Part shown: positions 38,401 to 47,752 of the stretch, piece after piece
How positions within the stretch are numbered: the stretch's first letter is position 1
Layout of the letters: each line of letters starts with the position of its first letter
Assembly (NCBI GenBank): GCA_012064415.1
Contig: SSNU01000215.1
Coordinates: forward strand, 1-64,000
From: Gyrodactylus bullatarudis
Taxonomy: Eukaryota; Platyhelminthes; Monogenea; Gyrodactylidea; Gyrodactylidae
DNA: 64,000 bases
Reading direction: 5' to 3'
Position numbers and translations under genes: made by a program
Notes under the pieces: model-generated
The model's input: the letters and a program-made list of their open reading frames with translations, nothing else
Databases searched by the model: none
Told to the model about the DNA's origin: nothing

Positions 38401-41400
38401 GATCCATTCAGCGATATGAGCTAATCCATTACGAAATAAGACAAACCTGTGGGATATATAAACTAACACCCAGAATGAAATTTATTTCTAGTTAACCTTG
38501 GTAAGTATAGGTGTTGCACTATTCATTAGTTTTTTTAGAAATTTTTCTCATCTCAACAACTCATGTGCTCATTTGATCTTGGAATTCATTTTTAAGCATT
38601 TTGAAAGTTCTTTCATGGCTCAGTTCCCAAGCAAAATATATATCTGAAAATCTGCCGAAAATCTTTCTGATCAAAATACTCAGGAATAGGGATACTTTTC
38701 AATTTTGGAAATATTTATTTGAAGATCAATTATCTTTCTAATGGTACCCAATTTGTTAGAATTCATTTTAGATTTGAAGAAAAATGAATAGGTTCAAGTT
38801 GGATTTTCATTACTTATCGAACAACCTGATACTTAGACTAAGCTCATATTTAACATCGAGCTATGCTAAACTCTAATGATTCTTCTGCTCAATACGATCC
38901 TGATAACTTTTAAGTACAGTTGTACCCCTATAAAAAATGTAATAAACCTATCCCTATCCTCTTTGCCTCTTTTAAGTTAAGTAAAATAATGTATAGCTAC
39001 TAAAAAGTAGGGTTATGAGTGTCAAACTTTCGAAAAAAATAAAATTCAGTCAAGTTTGATTCATTCGATAGAGAATTTTCTGCTGATTCTTTCTATCTAA
39101 TAAAAATGCCAAATTCGTTCATTTCTTGTCTCATAAAACACTCCCAAACTTTGGAGCAGTTTTGATTTTGGATTAAAAAATGTTTTTTTCTCTTATTCGT
39201 CTTTTCACACTTTTGACCTATACCCCGTCCCCTTATTTACACCCACAATTGGGGAACAACTGTAATTATAGCTTACATCACTCGTTCCCCTATAATCTCA
39301 CTGAGATATTCAACGATTAACGTGCAAAGAATTAGAATTTGGTATTTTATTCTCCTGAAAGGGTCCTATTTCATGTCCTCTAAACCCTTAGATTATTTTT
39401 TATCCAATGAGAACACTCTAAATTTCTATTTACAATTCATTTTCACAGTCAACAACCATGAAATATTATCTTAGGACCGACATTAATTGTTGAGTTGCGG
39501 AAGGCAAAACTTTCAAAGAAATTTCTTCTCAATTGGAAATTAGTCTGGCACGAGTAAAATATCTTCGAAGAAAAAAAGTGATCAAGTCAGGAAATCGAAA
39601 ATTTTATGATGAAAACAGACAATTTTTAATTGAATTTGGCAGACCAATTCCTTTTGATGAACTTCAGGAGAGGACATCAAATAGGACCCTTTCAGGAGAA
39701 TAAAATACCAAATGCTGATTCTCTGCACGTTGAAATTTGTAGTTGAGTAAGAAGTAGGGCAACCAAATGCCTTTTTTTGCCTTTTTTGTATGGAGATTCA
39801 GAATCATCAGAAACCTTGAAAAACGAAAAAAAATTCTCTAACAAACTTCTCCTAGAAGATAAACTTGCCTTTTTTTGCTAAAAAAATAGCTTTTAAAAAA
39901 TAAGTGTCTTTTTTGGTTGCCCTAGTAAGAAGGATTGATTACTCATTAATATTTGCAGTTAATCGTTGAATATCTCAGTGAGATTATAGGGGAACGAGTG
40001 ATGTAAGCTATAATTACAGTTGTTCCCCAATTGTGGGTGTAAATAAGGGGAGATATTTTACTCGTGCCAGACTAATTTCCAATTGAGAAGAAATTTCTTT
40101 GAAAGTTTTGCCTTCCGCAACTCAACAATTAATGTCGGTCCTAAGATAATATTTCATGGTTGTTGACTGTGAAAATGAATTGTAAATAGAAATTTAGAGT
40201 GTTCTCATTGGATAAAAAATAATCTAAGGGTTTAGAGGACATGAAATAGGACCCTTTCAGGAGAATAAAATACCAAATTCTAATTCTTTGCACGTTAATC
40301 GTTGAATATCTCAGTGAGATTATAGGGGAACGAGTGATGTAAGCTATAATTACAGTTGTTCCCCAATTGTGGGTGTAAATAAGGGGAGATATTTTACTCG
40401 TGCCAGACTAATTTCCAATTGAGAAGAAATTTCTTTGAAAGTTTTGCCTTCCGCAACTCAACAATTAATGTCGGTCCTAAGATAATATTTCATGGTTGTT
40501 GACTGTGAAAATGAATTGTAAATAGAAATTTAGAGTGTTCTCATTGGATAAAAAATAATCTAAGGGTTTAGAGGACATGAAATAGGACCCTTTCAGGAGA
40601 ATAAAATACCAAATTCTAATTCTTTGCACGTTAATCGTTGAATATCTCAGTGAGATTATAGGGGAACGAGTGATGTAAGCTATAATTACAGTTGTTCCCC
40701 AATTGTGGGTGTAAATAAGGGGACGGGGTATAGGTCAAAAGTGTGAAAAGACGAATAAGAGAAAAAAACATTTTTTAATCCAAAATCAAAACTGCTCCAA
40801 AGTTTGGGAGTGTTTTATGAGACAAGAAATGAACGAATTTGGCATTTTTATTAGATAGAAAGAATCAGCAGAAAATTCTCTATCGAATGAATCAAACTTG
40901 ACTGAATTTTATTTTTTTCGAAAGTTTGACACTCATAACCCTACTTTTTAGTAGCTATACATTATTTTACTTAACTTAAAAGAGGCAAAGAGGATAGGGA
41001 TAGGTTTATTACATTTTTTATAGGGGTACAACTGTATGTTAATAGGAAGAAGTCTCCGAGTGATGATTGTCTCTAATGAGACTTTTGCTAGTATTTATTC
41101 TACAGTAGCTCAAATGATTTTAGTTTATTCATCAATTTTCGTATATTTTATATAAAAAATATTTAGCTATATTCTTCTAAATTCAGACATTTTATGGAAT
41201 AATGAAAACTGGTCCCTGGGATGGCCAAGTTTTCTATTGATTTAGATTGAAATGATAATAAAGATCAGCTCATGAACTTACCCTCGGGAAATGTTGCCAA
41301 CTGTGGAAATGTTGTAATCCTGTGACCAAGATGTAAACCGGAATATCAGTGTGAAAGAGATGACCTAGAATTTGAGGAGCTTCTTAAAAATATGGAATCG

Positions 41401-44400
41401 AGTTGAAATGTTCAGCCTTGAGCTCAATTGTAATTCAAAAATAAAGGGATTTTGAAAAGATTAGCTGTAAGGTATGCTTTCCTATAACATAAACCTTGAA
41501 AGGTTTGAGAGGATTTTTCCCTATGTTTTAATTTAAAAAGGTTAATTTAACCTGATTGAACGTATTTTTATATATAACATGGATTTTATAATTTTTTTAA
41601 ATGTACAACATACAGTTTATTTGATTTTACAAAACATTTAAGCTGAGCAACCAATGTCATAAGAATATTTTAATAAAATATCAAGAATTATTATTCCAGA
41701 AGATCAGAAGAATTTTTTAACCCCTTTTCCTTACTCTATTCAATCCATACGTGTACTTTAATAGTTTCATTTCGAAAGCAAATTCTTGAGAATAATTAAT
41801 TCCTAATTAAATGAGATTTATTTTCTTAGAGAAACCCACTTTTTTTCTTTCTAGATATACATCTGTAAAGCATTGTATATTATGCTTTCAATCAATTCAA
41901 TAGCTATATGAATTAATTCAAAATAATGCAAAAAGTAGTTTCAACGAGAAAGATCTTTCACAATAAACCTATCTCTATTTCACCATTATTATAATTGACT
42001 AAAGTGAAATCATCTTTGTGAATTCTATTTCACTTCAAGTTGGTTAGACAGTTCTATAATGGTAGGGATGCGTGTACGAAAGTATATCGTCAATCTATTT
42101 CAATTAGAGATTAGCTTAGCTTTAGAGCTAGGGTTCTGTCTATTGAGACAAGCATAGACTCAACTGTGGTTGATGTTGAAAGATTTTCTGCTTCTTTGAC
42201 AGCTTTAATAATCTATTAAAACCGCCGGTGATGGGCTCCACACATCTTCGTCATCGAAACGTTTGGAGTGACTAAAAATGGATGAGAATTCGAATATTGA
42301 CACAAGTTTTAATGCATCTTATTATCATAAAGCTAATTTTAGATCCTCTTCTAACGGATTCGGATTGTATTCATTCTATTAATAGTTGATGTGAGGCTCG
42401 ATGAGATCCAGAAGAACTCGAATCAAAAACCTATGAATATTTTCTTAAATTTTATCGATATAAAAAAATTGGTGAAGAATTCGAAGCGAAAATAATACAC
42501 GTAACGACTGTAAAATTTTTTACAAAGGTATCAACACAATATTTTTCTTTATTTCTGGTTGTTTCTCACAAGAGAGACTAAAGATTCATGCGATCTTAAA
42601 TACGATTCAAGTAAAATCAACTTTAACTAGAAAATAAAGTTTACTGATTATTATTTATGTGAAACGATGAAAGGTACTCATAATATTGAAAGATCGATTG
42701 CATAATGAATAATAGGTCAGAATGTTCTGATCTTTCTTGTACCTGAAAAAGCTTCAAAATAATTATCTTTAGAATTTGTAATTAACATAACACTTTTGAT
42801 TCAAATCTAATAATCTAACTTTATTAAAAATATTTTATCCAAAATAACTATTTGACACCGATTATCCAAAAGTTTCGAAATTGTTCGTCTTAACATTCTT
42901 ACCCAGTGGTATCAAAATCTAAATAAATACATTTTTTATAAAACATCTGATTTAATAATTTCGTTATATTTCGAAATCTCAGAACTAAATCATTGATTTT
43001 TGAGCTTTCAAATCTTTTACCCTATTTTACCAAAATATATACCAACGGGGGTTCTGACCAATTCACAACGTTGAATAGCTGGGTTCGAATCCGGGCTACG
43101 GTGTACTGGCGGGCCCTGATAAGGACGAAACACGTCTCTATCTCCCACCGTGAGTTGAATATTATTTGACTCTATCTTATGAAATTGACACTTGCTTATC
43201 CGAATTCTAACATCTAGGTATGAGAAGTCAATCTCTATCAAGTTAGATTCACATGGATATAGTAATTACCAGTGAGCACACTTTGCTAGTAGGTTAATTG
43301 TCTAAAAAAACTGTAATCTCTATATTGCTTTTATTCAAAACTCTCATAGTACACAATTTATTGATATTTTCAGAATTTCATCTTAAAATTAAGAATCATA
43401 TCAAATATGATAAATTCAGAAATTCGAAAGAAATTTTCTCAATGAACGATAATGTTGTCGAAGATTTATAGTATTAGTATTCCCAGTCATTGTTGACCCA
43501 AGTTTTGATAAATTTTACATTCCATTCCATGACCTTATCCGCCATCTGTTCTTCACTTGGGGTTTCACTTGATTCAGCAAATACCCATCGAATGTATGGC
43601 GATACATTCCTGAATCCAGTGAAATCCCAAGCGAAGAAAAGGTGGCGAAAAGAATTATGGAATGGAACCTCAATCTTAGAAATATAGCTGAATCTTTTTA
43701 TTACAAAGCAAATGTAAGCCTCAATTTACTGATAATTATAATTGTTACCTTTTCATAATACAATTAGATCAAATCTCAAATATGAATGAGGTAGGCTCAA
43801 TTTAATTTATTTGGAGACACAAATCTTTCGTTTATAAGATGATTTGAAAGCAAAGCAGTTCCGATATAACTAAGAGGGGAAATAGGAGTTCATAATTTTT
43901 TGAGAGAAAAAATTTTGATGCAGATTTCTATTCTCTTGACTGACAAGATGACAATGTTATCTCAATTTTTTTACTTTGAATAGATTTTAAGAAAAAATTA
44001 TGCTCTTATAAATCTTGAAATAGGTTAATTGATTGAAAAAGAGTTGCAGTTTAACATTTTCATTTGATACATTCGTTGCTATAAGATTGAATTATTACTT
44101 GAGTTGAAATAATTTATCTTTTTATTAAAGCTTTATCATCATATAACTGAACTCACTAACATTAATTCAATTGGTATAGGAAATTGGCACAATTTTTTCT
44201 TAACCAAAGGACTAATCAAGATCTTTGTCAATAAGAGTAGGGTTATTGCCACTATTGAAACAATAAATGTTCTCCAATTGAAAAAGTAGTAATTTTCAAT
44301 CATTCCAATGTAGGTCTAAATGTATAATTATTAAATATTATTAGTGATCATTTTAGGCTCGATTACAATTTTAATCTAATTTTTTTAAGCCTAATAAATT

Positions 44401-45116
44401 TTAAATTGCTTGCAAAAAGTTCTTACTAAGAATAGAGTGATTATAAATCTTACAATTATAACTGAAAACATTCCACTTTTAACTTTTAATTTTGTCATGC
44501 CAAAAAGAGATTTTATTTGAGATGTAAAGACGTGAACAGCGGTTGCTGAATTGAAAGCTTTAATCATACTTGGAGCCATTATTGCACTGAATGAACCAAG
44601 TTGAATAATTCCAAAGAAAAGTTGAAATACACCTGTTAGAAAGGTTATTGATACAGCAATATTTTGCCGAGTAGAGTCGTCAAAAGGCATTCCATCATTT
44701 AAATTTGTTTCGACTTCTTTTATTCCTTCGCTTATGAGTAAGCTTCCAAGGGCAAATGTGCCAATTGAAAATGAAGGACATTGGCCAAATACAGCATATA
44801 ACAATGGACCGATGAAACCAACATATAATCCATTTACTGGTGGTAGAAGAGCAAGAACAGCATAAGCTAAACCTTGAGGAATGTTCATTATCCCCACAGT
44901 GAAACCAGATATTATATCACTAAGAGTATCATTTCTCCAATTGTAATTTTTAAGGAATTTGAGGATTGGCAAGAAACTCAATATTAAATCAATGCAAGAA
45001 CGAATTGAGAACTTTCTGAAGGGGTTTTTTGGCTTCTTAGGCACGTGATGATATTTATAAACTTCAGAATCCAAAACCGGTCTATATATTTGTATTTTAC
45101 ATTTTTCTGTAGACAT
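26413..45116 (-). CDS. SLC26/SulP family anion transporter (11 exons, 700 aa, complete)
   Basis: Exons in coding order: 45116-44454, 44315-44157, 41364-41282, 36352-36211, 35331-35218, 35159-35082, 33112-33017, 29883-29617, 28248-28111, 27998-27863, 26639-26413. All join in frame at GT-AG sites. The start is the first in-frame ATG; upstream is a GTG codon and then a stop. The family exchanges or channels anions such as sulfate, chloride, bicarbonate or oxalate at the plasma membrane. Residues 78-87 (NIPQGLAYAV) and 115-123 (SFSIGTFAL) match the first SulP signature region. Residues 372-387 (ASLSRSL followed by SGGKTP) match the conserved TM10 core lining the anion site. Residues from about 480 form a C-terminal STAS domain with the strand IIIFDLDGV and helix PYGVNKLGEL, ending in the HYSIVFIE-like helix. 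Length is near the family norm of 700-760. There is no obvious C-terminal PDZ motif. Substrate cannot be assigned. Confidence 0.92.
27092..27643. mobile_element. hAT-like non-autonomous element (552 bp) with 8-bp target duplication
   Basis: Ends TAGGGCCTCAAAAA and its reverse complement TTTTTTGAGGCCCTA are flanked by an exact 8-bp direct repeat CTAATTAG (27084-27091 and 27644-27651). An 8-bp duplication with TAGGG-type termini is characteristic of the hAT superfamily. The interior repeats the words AATAGTAC and ATAGTACC many times. No transposase frame is present. It lies in the last intron of the SLC26 gene. Confidence 0.8.
28922..29170. repeat. Dispersed repeat family E, copy 1
   Basis: About 250 nt resembling 32498-32790 in the same orientation: both contain GAAGGAGAAATTCT, TGTGTGTTCAGGAAA and TTCTCTTCACTGTTGCTATT. 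The copies lie in two neighbouring positions of the SLC26 locus. The short open frames within each differ and are not supported as genes. Confidence 0.55.
30958..31310 (+). mobile_element. tRNA-derived SINE, copy 1 (lacks hammerhead segment)
   Basis: The head resembles a tRNA: GGCCTAATGGTTAGAAGCG fits an A box and D arm, CCTCACAAC sits at the anticodon arm position (tRNA-Val-like CAC), and GGTTTCGAATACTGG fits a B box. The body from CCACCGTGAGTTGAATATTA to about 31200 closely matches 43148-43310. Compared with the copy at 43046 it lacks the roughly 40 nt that carry the hammerhead-like core. Confidence 0.6.
32498..32790. repeat. Dispersed repeat family E, copy 2
   Basis: Second copy of the repeat at 28922-29170, same orientation, more diverged in the middle. 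Located in SLC26 intron 7. Confidence 0.55.
33175..33596. repeat. Inverted repeat element (about 420 bp)
   Basis: The arms 33177-33320 and about 33440-33594 are near-perfect reverse complements. The outer ends are GCTTGCTGACTCGAAGTCAT and its complement. Each arm contains GAGAACGAAAGAAAGACTAT and an AATAAAGG motif. The arms could be two head-to-head solo termini of a retroelement or one foldback transposon. It lies in SLC26 intron 6. Confidence 0.65.
33776..34667. mobile_element. Inverted-repeat element spanning the assembly gap
   Basis: The sequence on each side of the N gap is a near-exact reverse complement. The left arm 33776-33869 ends CACACGCCTTCTTC; the right arm 34571-34667 begins GAAGAAGGCGTGTG. 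Both contain AACGTTTGGATGACCATGG or its complement. A related single arm is at about 42225-42330 (CGAAACGTTTGGAGTGAC). The words ATTCATTGTGCAA at 33727 and 34668 could be a target duplication. The gap probably falls inside this element. Confidence 0.65.
33870..34542. other. Assembly gap (673 N)
   Basis: Run of unknown bases. The long frames that cross it on either strand are artefacts of translating N. The gap size may be an estimate. It lies in SLC26 intron 6, between exons 35159-35082 and 33112-33017, so it does not remove a coding exon: the protein is continuous across it. Confidence 0.98.
37050..37955 (-). pseudogene. Non-LTR retrotransposon (LINE) reverse transcriptase, 3' fragment
   Basis: Read on the minus strand, the fragment starts with LKFADDFKFV; the FADD catalytic box lies at 37934-37948. 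A stop follows, then INRDKCKLL, DLGFSISDGLKV, LDYISPLVPTL, IEHIQSRFLYFLFPDL and WVRRYAI. These are the thumb-side blocks seen in CR1/Jockey/I-type LINE reverse transcriptases. It is 5'-truncated at about 37955, where the hammerhead-bearing inverted repeat begins, and has at least one in-frame stop. Related minus-strand fragments are at 57190-57445 and from 63036 to the window end. It lies in SLC26 intron 3. Confidence 0.75.
38124..38148 (-). ncRNA. Hammerhead ribozyme-like core, copy 2
   Basis: On the minus strand this reads CTGACGA, stem GTTC, loop AAAAGA, stem GGAC, GAAA. It matches the invariant CUGANGA and GAAA boxes. Stem II closes with one U-G wobble where copy 1 has C-G, so pairing is kept despite the base change. 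The strand carrying the NUH cleavage site was not identified, so activity is not claimed. Confidence 0.55.
38295..38319 (+). ncRNA. Hammerhead ribozyme-like core, copy 1
   Basis: Reads CTGACGA, stem GTCC, loop AAAAGA, stem GGAC, GAAA. This is an exact match to the hammerhead catalytic boxes CUGANGA and GAAA around a 4-bp stem II. Such motifs are known in short retroelements and Penelope-like elements of animals, including the schistosome SINE-like satellites. Stems I and III with a cleavage site could not be drawn confidently from this copy, which may be truncated. Confidence 0.6.
39501..39702 (+). pseudogene. Transposase HTH-domain remnant
   Basis: Open frame of about 66 codons reading AEGKTFKEISSQLEISLARV, then KYLRRKK and FYDENRQFLIEFG. 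The first part looks like a helix-turn-helix DNA-binding segment of Tc1/pogo-type transposases. There is a stop just upstream and no catalytic DD(E/D) domain, so this is a remnant within a non-autonomous element. Confidence 0.5.
39755..39924. mobile_element. hAT-like MITE (170 bp) nested in foldback element
   Basis: Ends TAGGGCAACCAAATGCCTTT and the complementary TTTTGGTTGCCCTA. An exact 8-bp duplication GTAAGAAG flanks it (39747-39754 and 39925-39932). It inserted after the pogo-like element and is therefore younger than that copy. Confidence 0.8.
39961..40715. repeat. 336-bp tandem repeat, about 2.25 copies
   Basis: The start word AATCGTTGAATATCTCAGTG recurs at 39961, 40297 and 40633, exactly 336 nt apart. 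Copies one and two look essentially identical by eye. The third ends at about 40715, where the outer arm of the element takes over (GACGGGGTATAGG). An inverted copy lies at about 39224-39480. Identity this high implies recent duplication, conversion or an assembly artefact. Confidence 0.8.
43046..43330 (+). mobile_element. tRNA-derived SINE, copy 2, with degenerate hammerhead-like core
   Basis: CTGGGTTCGAATCCGGGCTA contains a B box (GGTTCGAATCC), preceded by AATTCACAACGTTGAA as in copy 1. At 43106-43130 it reads CTGGCGG, GCCC, TGATAA, GGAC, GAAA. Aligned with the intact cores at 38 kb, this has A-to-G changes at two core positions. CACG after GAAA and CGTG at about 43149 could form stem III. 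The tail matches copy 1 (31035-31200). It sits in SLC26 intron 2. Confidence 0.65.
43490..43700. repeat. Diverged inverted repeat, both arms open in frame
   Basis: The left arm read on the minus strand gives AESSETPSEEQMADKVMEWN. The right arm on the plus strand gives PESSEIPSEEKVAKRIMEWN. The centre is the near-palindrome GAATGTATGGCGATACATTC. It is either a decayed foldback element or two inverted copies of a short coding segment. It is not part of the SLC26 gene, whose exons on both sides join without it. Confidence 0.5.
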
Positions 45117-45514
45117 GACTACTTTTAAGCCAGTATCAAGTGGTTTTGAATTCACACAATCATAAATTCATCTTGGTTATATATTTTCACAGTCATATTT
45201 TTGCTTGAATTGACAGAGTTAAACCAAAAATTCAACAAGTTCTATTTTAAACTTTTAATGATTAAACTGCAAAATTTCAAATTCTTATTGAGAATCTCAA
45301 ATTGGGAATTTCGATAAAATTGAAATAGTGAGTAGTTCATCAAAGTCAAATGATAGAAAATAACACATAGGGTCACCCTATTAAGGTGTTCAAAGACAAA
45401 ATTTGAGATAATATATATAGTTTTAAGTCCGATACATATAGAAAAAGTCTAAAATAAATTAATAATATGCTACATTATATAGTAGTAAAAAAAATAATTT
45501 ATTAAAAATGCACA
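45117..45514. other. Spacer between SLC26 start and WRAP53 end
   Basis: 398 bp holding the SLC26 5' flank and the WRAP53 3' flank, both genes on the minus strand. AATAAA read on the minus strand at 45503-45498 lies about 12 nt after the WRAP53 stop and is a candidate polyadenylation signal. No other gene is seen. Confidence 0.6.
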
Positions 45515-47654
45515 TTAAATTGTAGATGATTCAATTCTCCACAATTTCAAATTGTTTTCAATTGTCAATCTTCTGAGTTTTCCTTTAAGCGGCAGGTGAT
45601 CGTCAAATATTTTACCTAATGGTCCAAGAATAGGCTTTTTCTTCGCATCAGTCTCAGACAAATTTTCATAAGGTTCCTCGTCGAATCCGGAAGAGTCAGA
45701 AGAATCTTTTAAATCTTCGTGCTTACGTTTCATCATCCAGTTCGGCTTTTGTAAACGTTTTTGTCCTGAACAGGTTAGAACAAGATTGGTATAAGGATTC
45801 AGAGTTGCATATGTACAGCTATCTTCATGTGCTTTCCATTCATAGATAGGCTCAGGATTACTCAGTTCAGAAATATTTTTCAGTGAATGAATTGAAACAA
45901 TTCCAGTTTGTCCACTGGTAATGATATGTTCTCCATCACTAAGAGATTTATTAGATTTTTATATACTAATAAAATTGTCAAGTTGTGAAAAATGAAATTC
46001 GATTCTAAATTTCTTAATAAATAACCCGAATCGTAGAACTTTCCAAATTTTTTCCTGTAGAACTGATTATTACAGAATTATTACACAATTAAATCTATAT
46101 TGGCAAACCGTTAGAGTATGACTGAGAAATTCTTTTTCAAAATATTCCCAAAAATTTAGCATGAAATAAAAATGATGGAATTAATCTTGGTAGAATTTAA
46201 AAAATTTCAGATTCAGCAATATTCGATTACAAACCGATTGCACACTTAGTTCATTTGGCATAGGCCTTCTATTATTTTGCATATTGTTCAGAAGATGTAT
46301 GCCTACTTTTTTAACATATACAACTTATACGTATCTACTTTTCGACAAAAACCCATTGAAGAATGGAGGATGATTTTAATTAGAGACAAAATTTTTGCAT
46401 ACTTGTTAGCTCACTTGGTAAATTCAAAATGAAATTTTTGGTGATTTTCAACTCGTCTCTGAAATTCGACAAGAGGTGCTCTTAATTTTCGCATGTCCCA
46501 AATCATTATTCTGCTATCTTTACGACAGCCAGCTGCCAAGTATTTTACTGTACCATCAGAATTACCAAATTTTACTTTGGTTATTCCGTTAGAGTCTGTC
46601 TGAAGAAGTTGAATACAATCGCCTTTGGGTTCGGAGAAAAGTCCAACATAACCATTGTAAGATCCCATTGCATACTGTCGTTGATGTTGGGCAATATCAA
46701 TCGAAGATATTATACCGCCAAGGTCAGCTTTTTCTGAATAAAATCAGACATTTATTTTTGAACTAAATGCGTGCTATATGTCTTATATTTAAAACCTTTT
46801 TTTTAAAACACAAAAATTTTATGATAAGCATACTTCCAAGTTTCGGCCTCCTCTGAATATTTATGCCAGGATTTTCGATATTGAATATTTGAATAAATTT
46901 TCTAAAACCACAATAAACTTGGCTACCATCGGGTGTAAAACAGAGACTATGCGGTGAAATGGCTTCACCCATATGACTTGTGGCTACAAAACTTGATCGA
47001 ATCTCTCCGGTATAAGCGTCCCACAGACGAACGGGATTTCCAAATGAACTAACAGCAATTAGACATGTTTCAGGTCTATGAGAATTCATCAGGGGATACC
47101 AACAAGAGTCATAAATTGAAGTCCTCTCTTTCATTTCAAGTACAGGTTTCTATAAAATTAATAATTGCAAATGATACATTTTTTATTGCCTATAACAAGG
47201 CATAAAACCCCAGGAATTTGATTTAAATTCAATTCGTAATTTACAAAAAAATTATGCTCACCATTAAATCTGGTTCCTGGATATCTTCAAATGCAGTCTT
47301 GGGGAGGTTATAAAGTTTTAGGATATTATCTCTAGAATATGCGTAAAAGCATAATCCATCAGGAGACCACGAAACACATCGATAATAATTATCCTTTTGA
47401 CTGAATTTATCACTTTCACTGTTGGCAAGGCCAATAATTTTTTGATTTTGAACATATTTCCATTCTATAACTAATGGTTGAATGATGTTTTCAACATTTT
47501 GATTCTCTGAGACATCAGTATCTTTTTCAGCTAACCCTTCGCAGACATCATCAACAGCTTCTTTCGGACAATCGATTTCTGATTCAATCTCCTTCTTTTC
47601 TAAATCCTCTTCTGGGGAATTATCATGAGGTGAGGAGTTTTCCACAACTTCTAT
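45515..47654 (-). CDS. WRAP53: WRAP53/TCAB1, WD40 telomerase/scaRNA-binding protein (4 exons, no visible start codon)
   Basis: Exons in coding order: 47654-47262, 47149-46834, 46733-46415, 45938-45515; these give 483 codons before the stop. The protein binds the CAB box of scaRNAs and telomerase RNA and brings them to Cajal bodies. About 85 acidic, probably disordered residues come first. Then WD40 repeats: YYRCVSWSPDGLCFYAYSRD, DSCWYPLMNSHRPETCLIAV, RLWDAYTGEIRSSF, SPHSLCFTPDGSQVYCGF, YAMGSYNGYVGLFSEPKGDC, IMIWDMRKLRAPL, IITSGQTGIVSIHS, and a final ENNLKLWRI. DSCWYPLM and HSLCFTPDGSQVYCGF are diagnostic of this family. Human WRAP53 is about 548 aa. The first exon has no ATG; its 5' boundary is an AG acceptor (47656-47655), suggesting a spliced leader or an unseen upstream exon. 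The gene lies 98 bp downstream of ISCA2 on the same strand. Confidence 0.92.
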
Positions 47655-47752
47655 CTGTTTATTTCGATGAATGAATGAAATTAATTATCAAGATATTCAG
47701 AATGAACACACAAAAAAGCTTTGATGAAATCGGAAATTTTATTTATAAATAA
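47655..47752 (-). promoter_or_regulatory. ISCA2-WRAP53 intercistronic region
   Basis: 98 bp between the ISCA2 stop codon and the WRAP53 acceptor. On the minus strand it holds AATAAA (47743-47738), about 10 nt after the ISCA2 stop, and ends in an acceptor-like AAATAAACAG. It contains no ATG on that strand. The length and order (poly-A signal, then acceptor) resemble intercistronic regions of trans-spliced operons. Confidence 0.5.

Larger units (their letters stand above)
37977..38462. repeat. Inverted pair of hammerhead-bearing SINE-like units
   Basis: Two copies of a roughly 170-nt unit face each other. The left one (37977-38150) is on the minus strand and the right one (38295-38462) on the plus strand. 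Each reads, in its own sense, hammerhead-like core, ATATATCTACCAAAG, CTATATGCTCTGTGTG, then GGTGGGATCCATT and AAATAAGACAAACC. A further direct repeat, TTTCTAGTTAACCTT followed by AGTATAGGTG, occurs at 38157 and 38484. The frame at 38253-38495 runs through this unit and is not supported as a gene. Confidence 0.65.
38917..41034. mobile_element. pogo/Tc1-mariner-like foldback element (2118 bp) with TA flanks
   Basis: Ends CAGTTGTACCCCTATAAAAA and its complement are each flanked by TA (38915-38916 and 41035-41036), as in Tc1/mariner and pogo elements. Very long inverted arms run inward from both ends. The left arm (to about 39480) contains one inverted copy of a unit that is tandemly repeated on the right. 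A helix-turn-helix-like transposase remnant is present at 39501-39702, and a hAT-like MITE is inserted at 39755-39924. The element lies in SLC26 intron 3. Confidence 0.75.

Noticed and set aside
38253..38495. Plus-strand 80-codon frame resembling a small membrane protein
   Set aside because: It runs straight through the hammerhead-bearing SINE-like unit, so the frame is incidental.
39961..40715. CRISPR-like or satellite array
   Set aside because: Units are 336 nt with no spacers and lie within a TA-flanked transposon; this is an internal tandem duplication.
45117..45155. GTG-initiated 13-residue N-terminal extension of the SLC26 protein
   Set aside because: GTG is not a usual nuclear start and an in-frame stop lies just upstream; the first ATG at 45116 gives a complete protein.
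47645..47654. GTG at 47645 as the WRAP53 start
   Set aside because: There is no reason to prefer a non-AUG start when an acceptor site lies directly upstream in the same frame.
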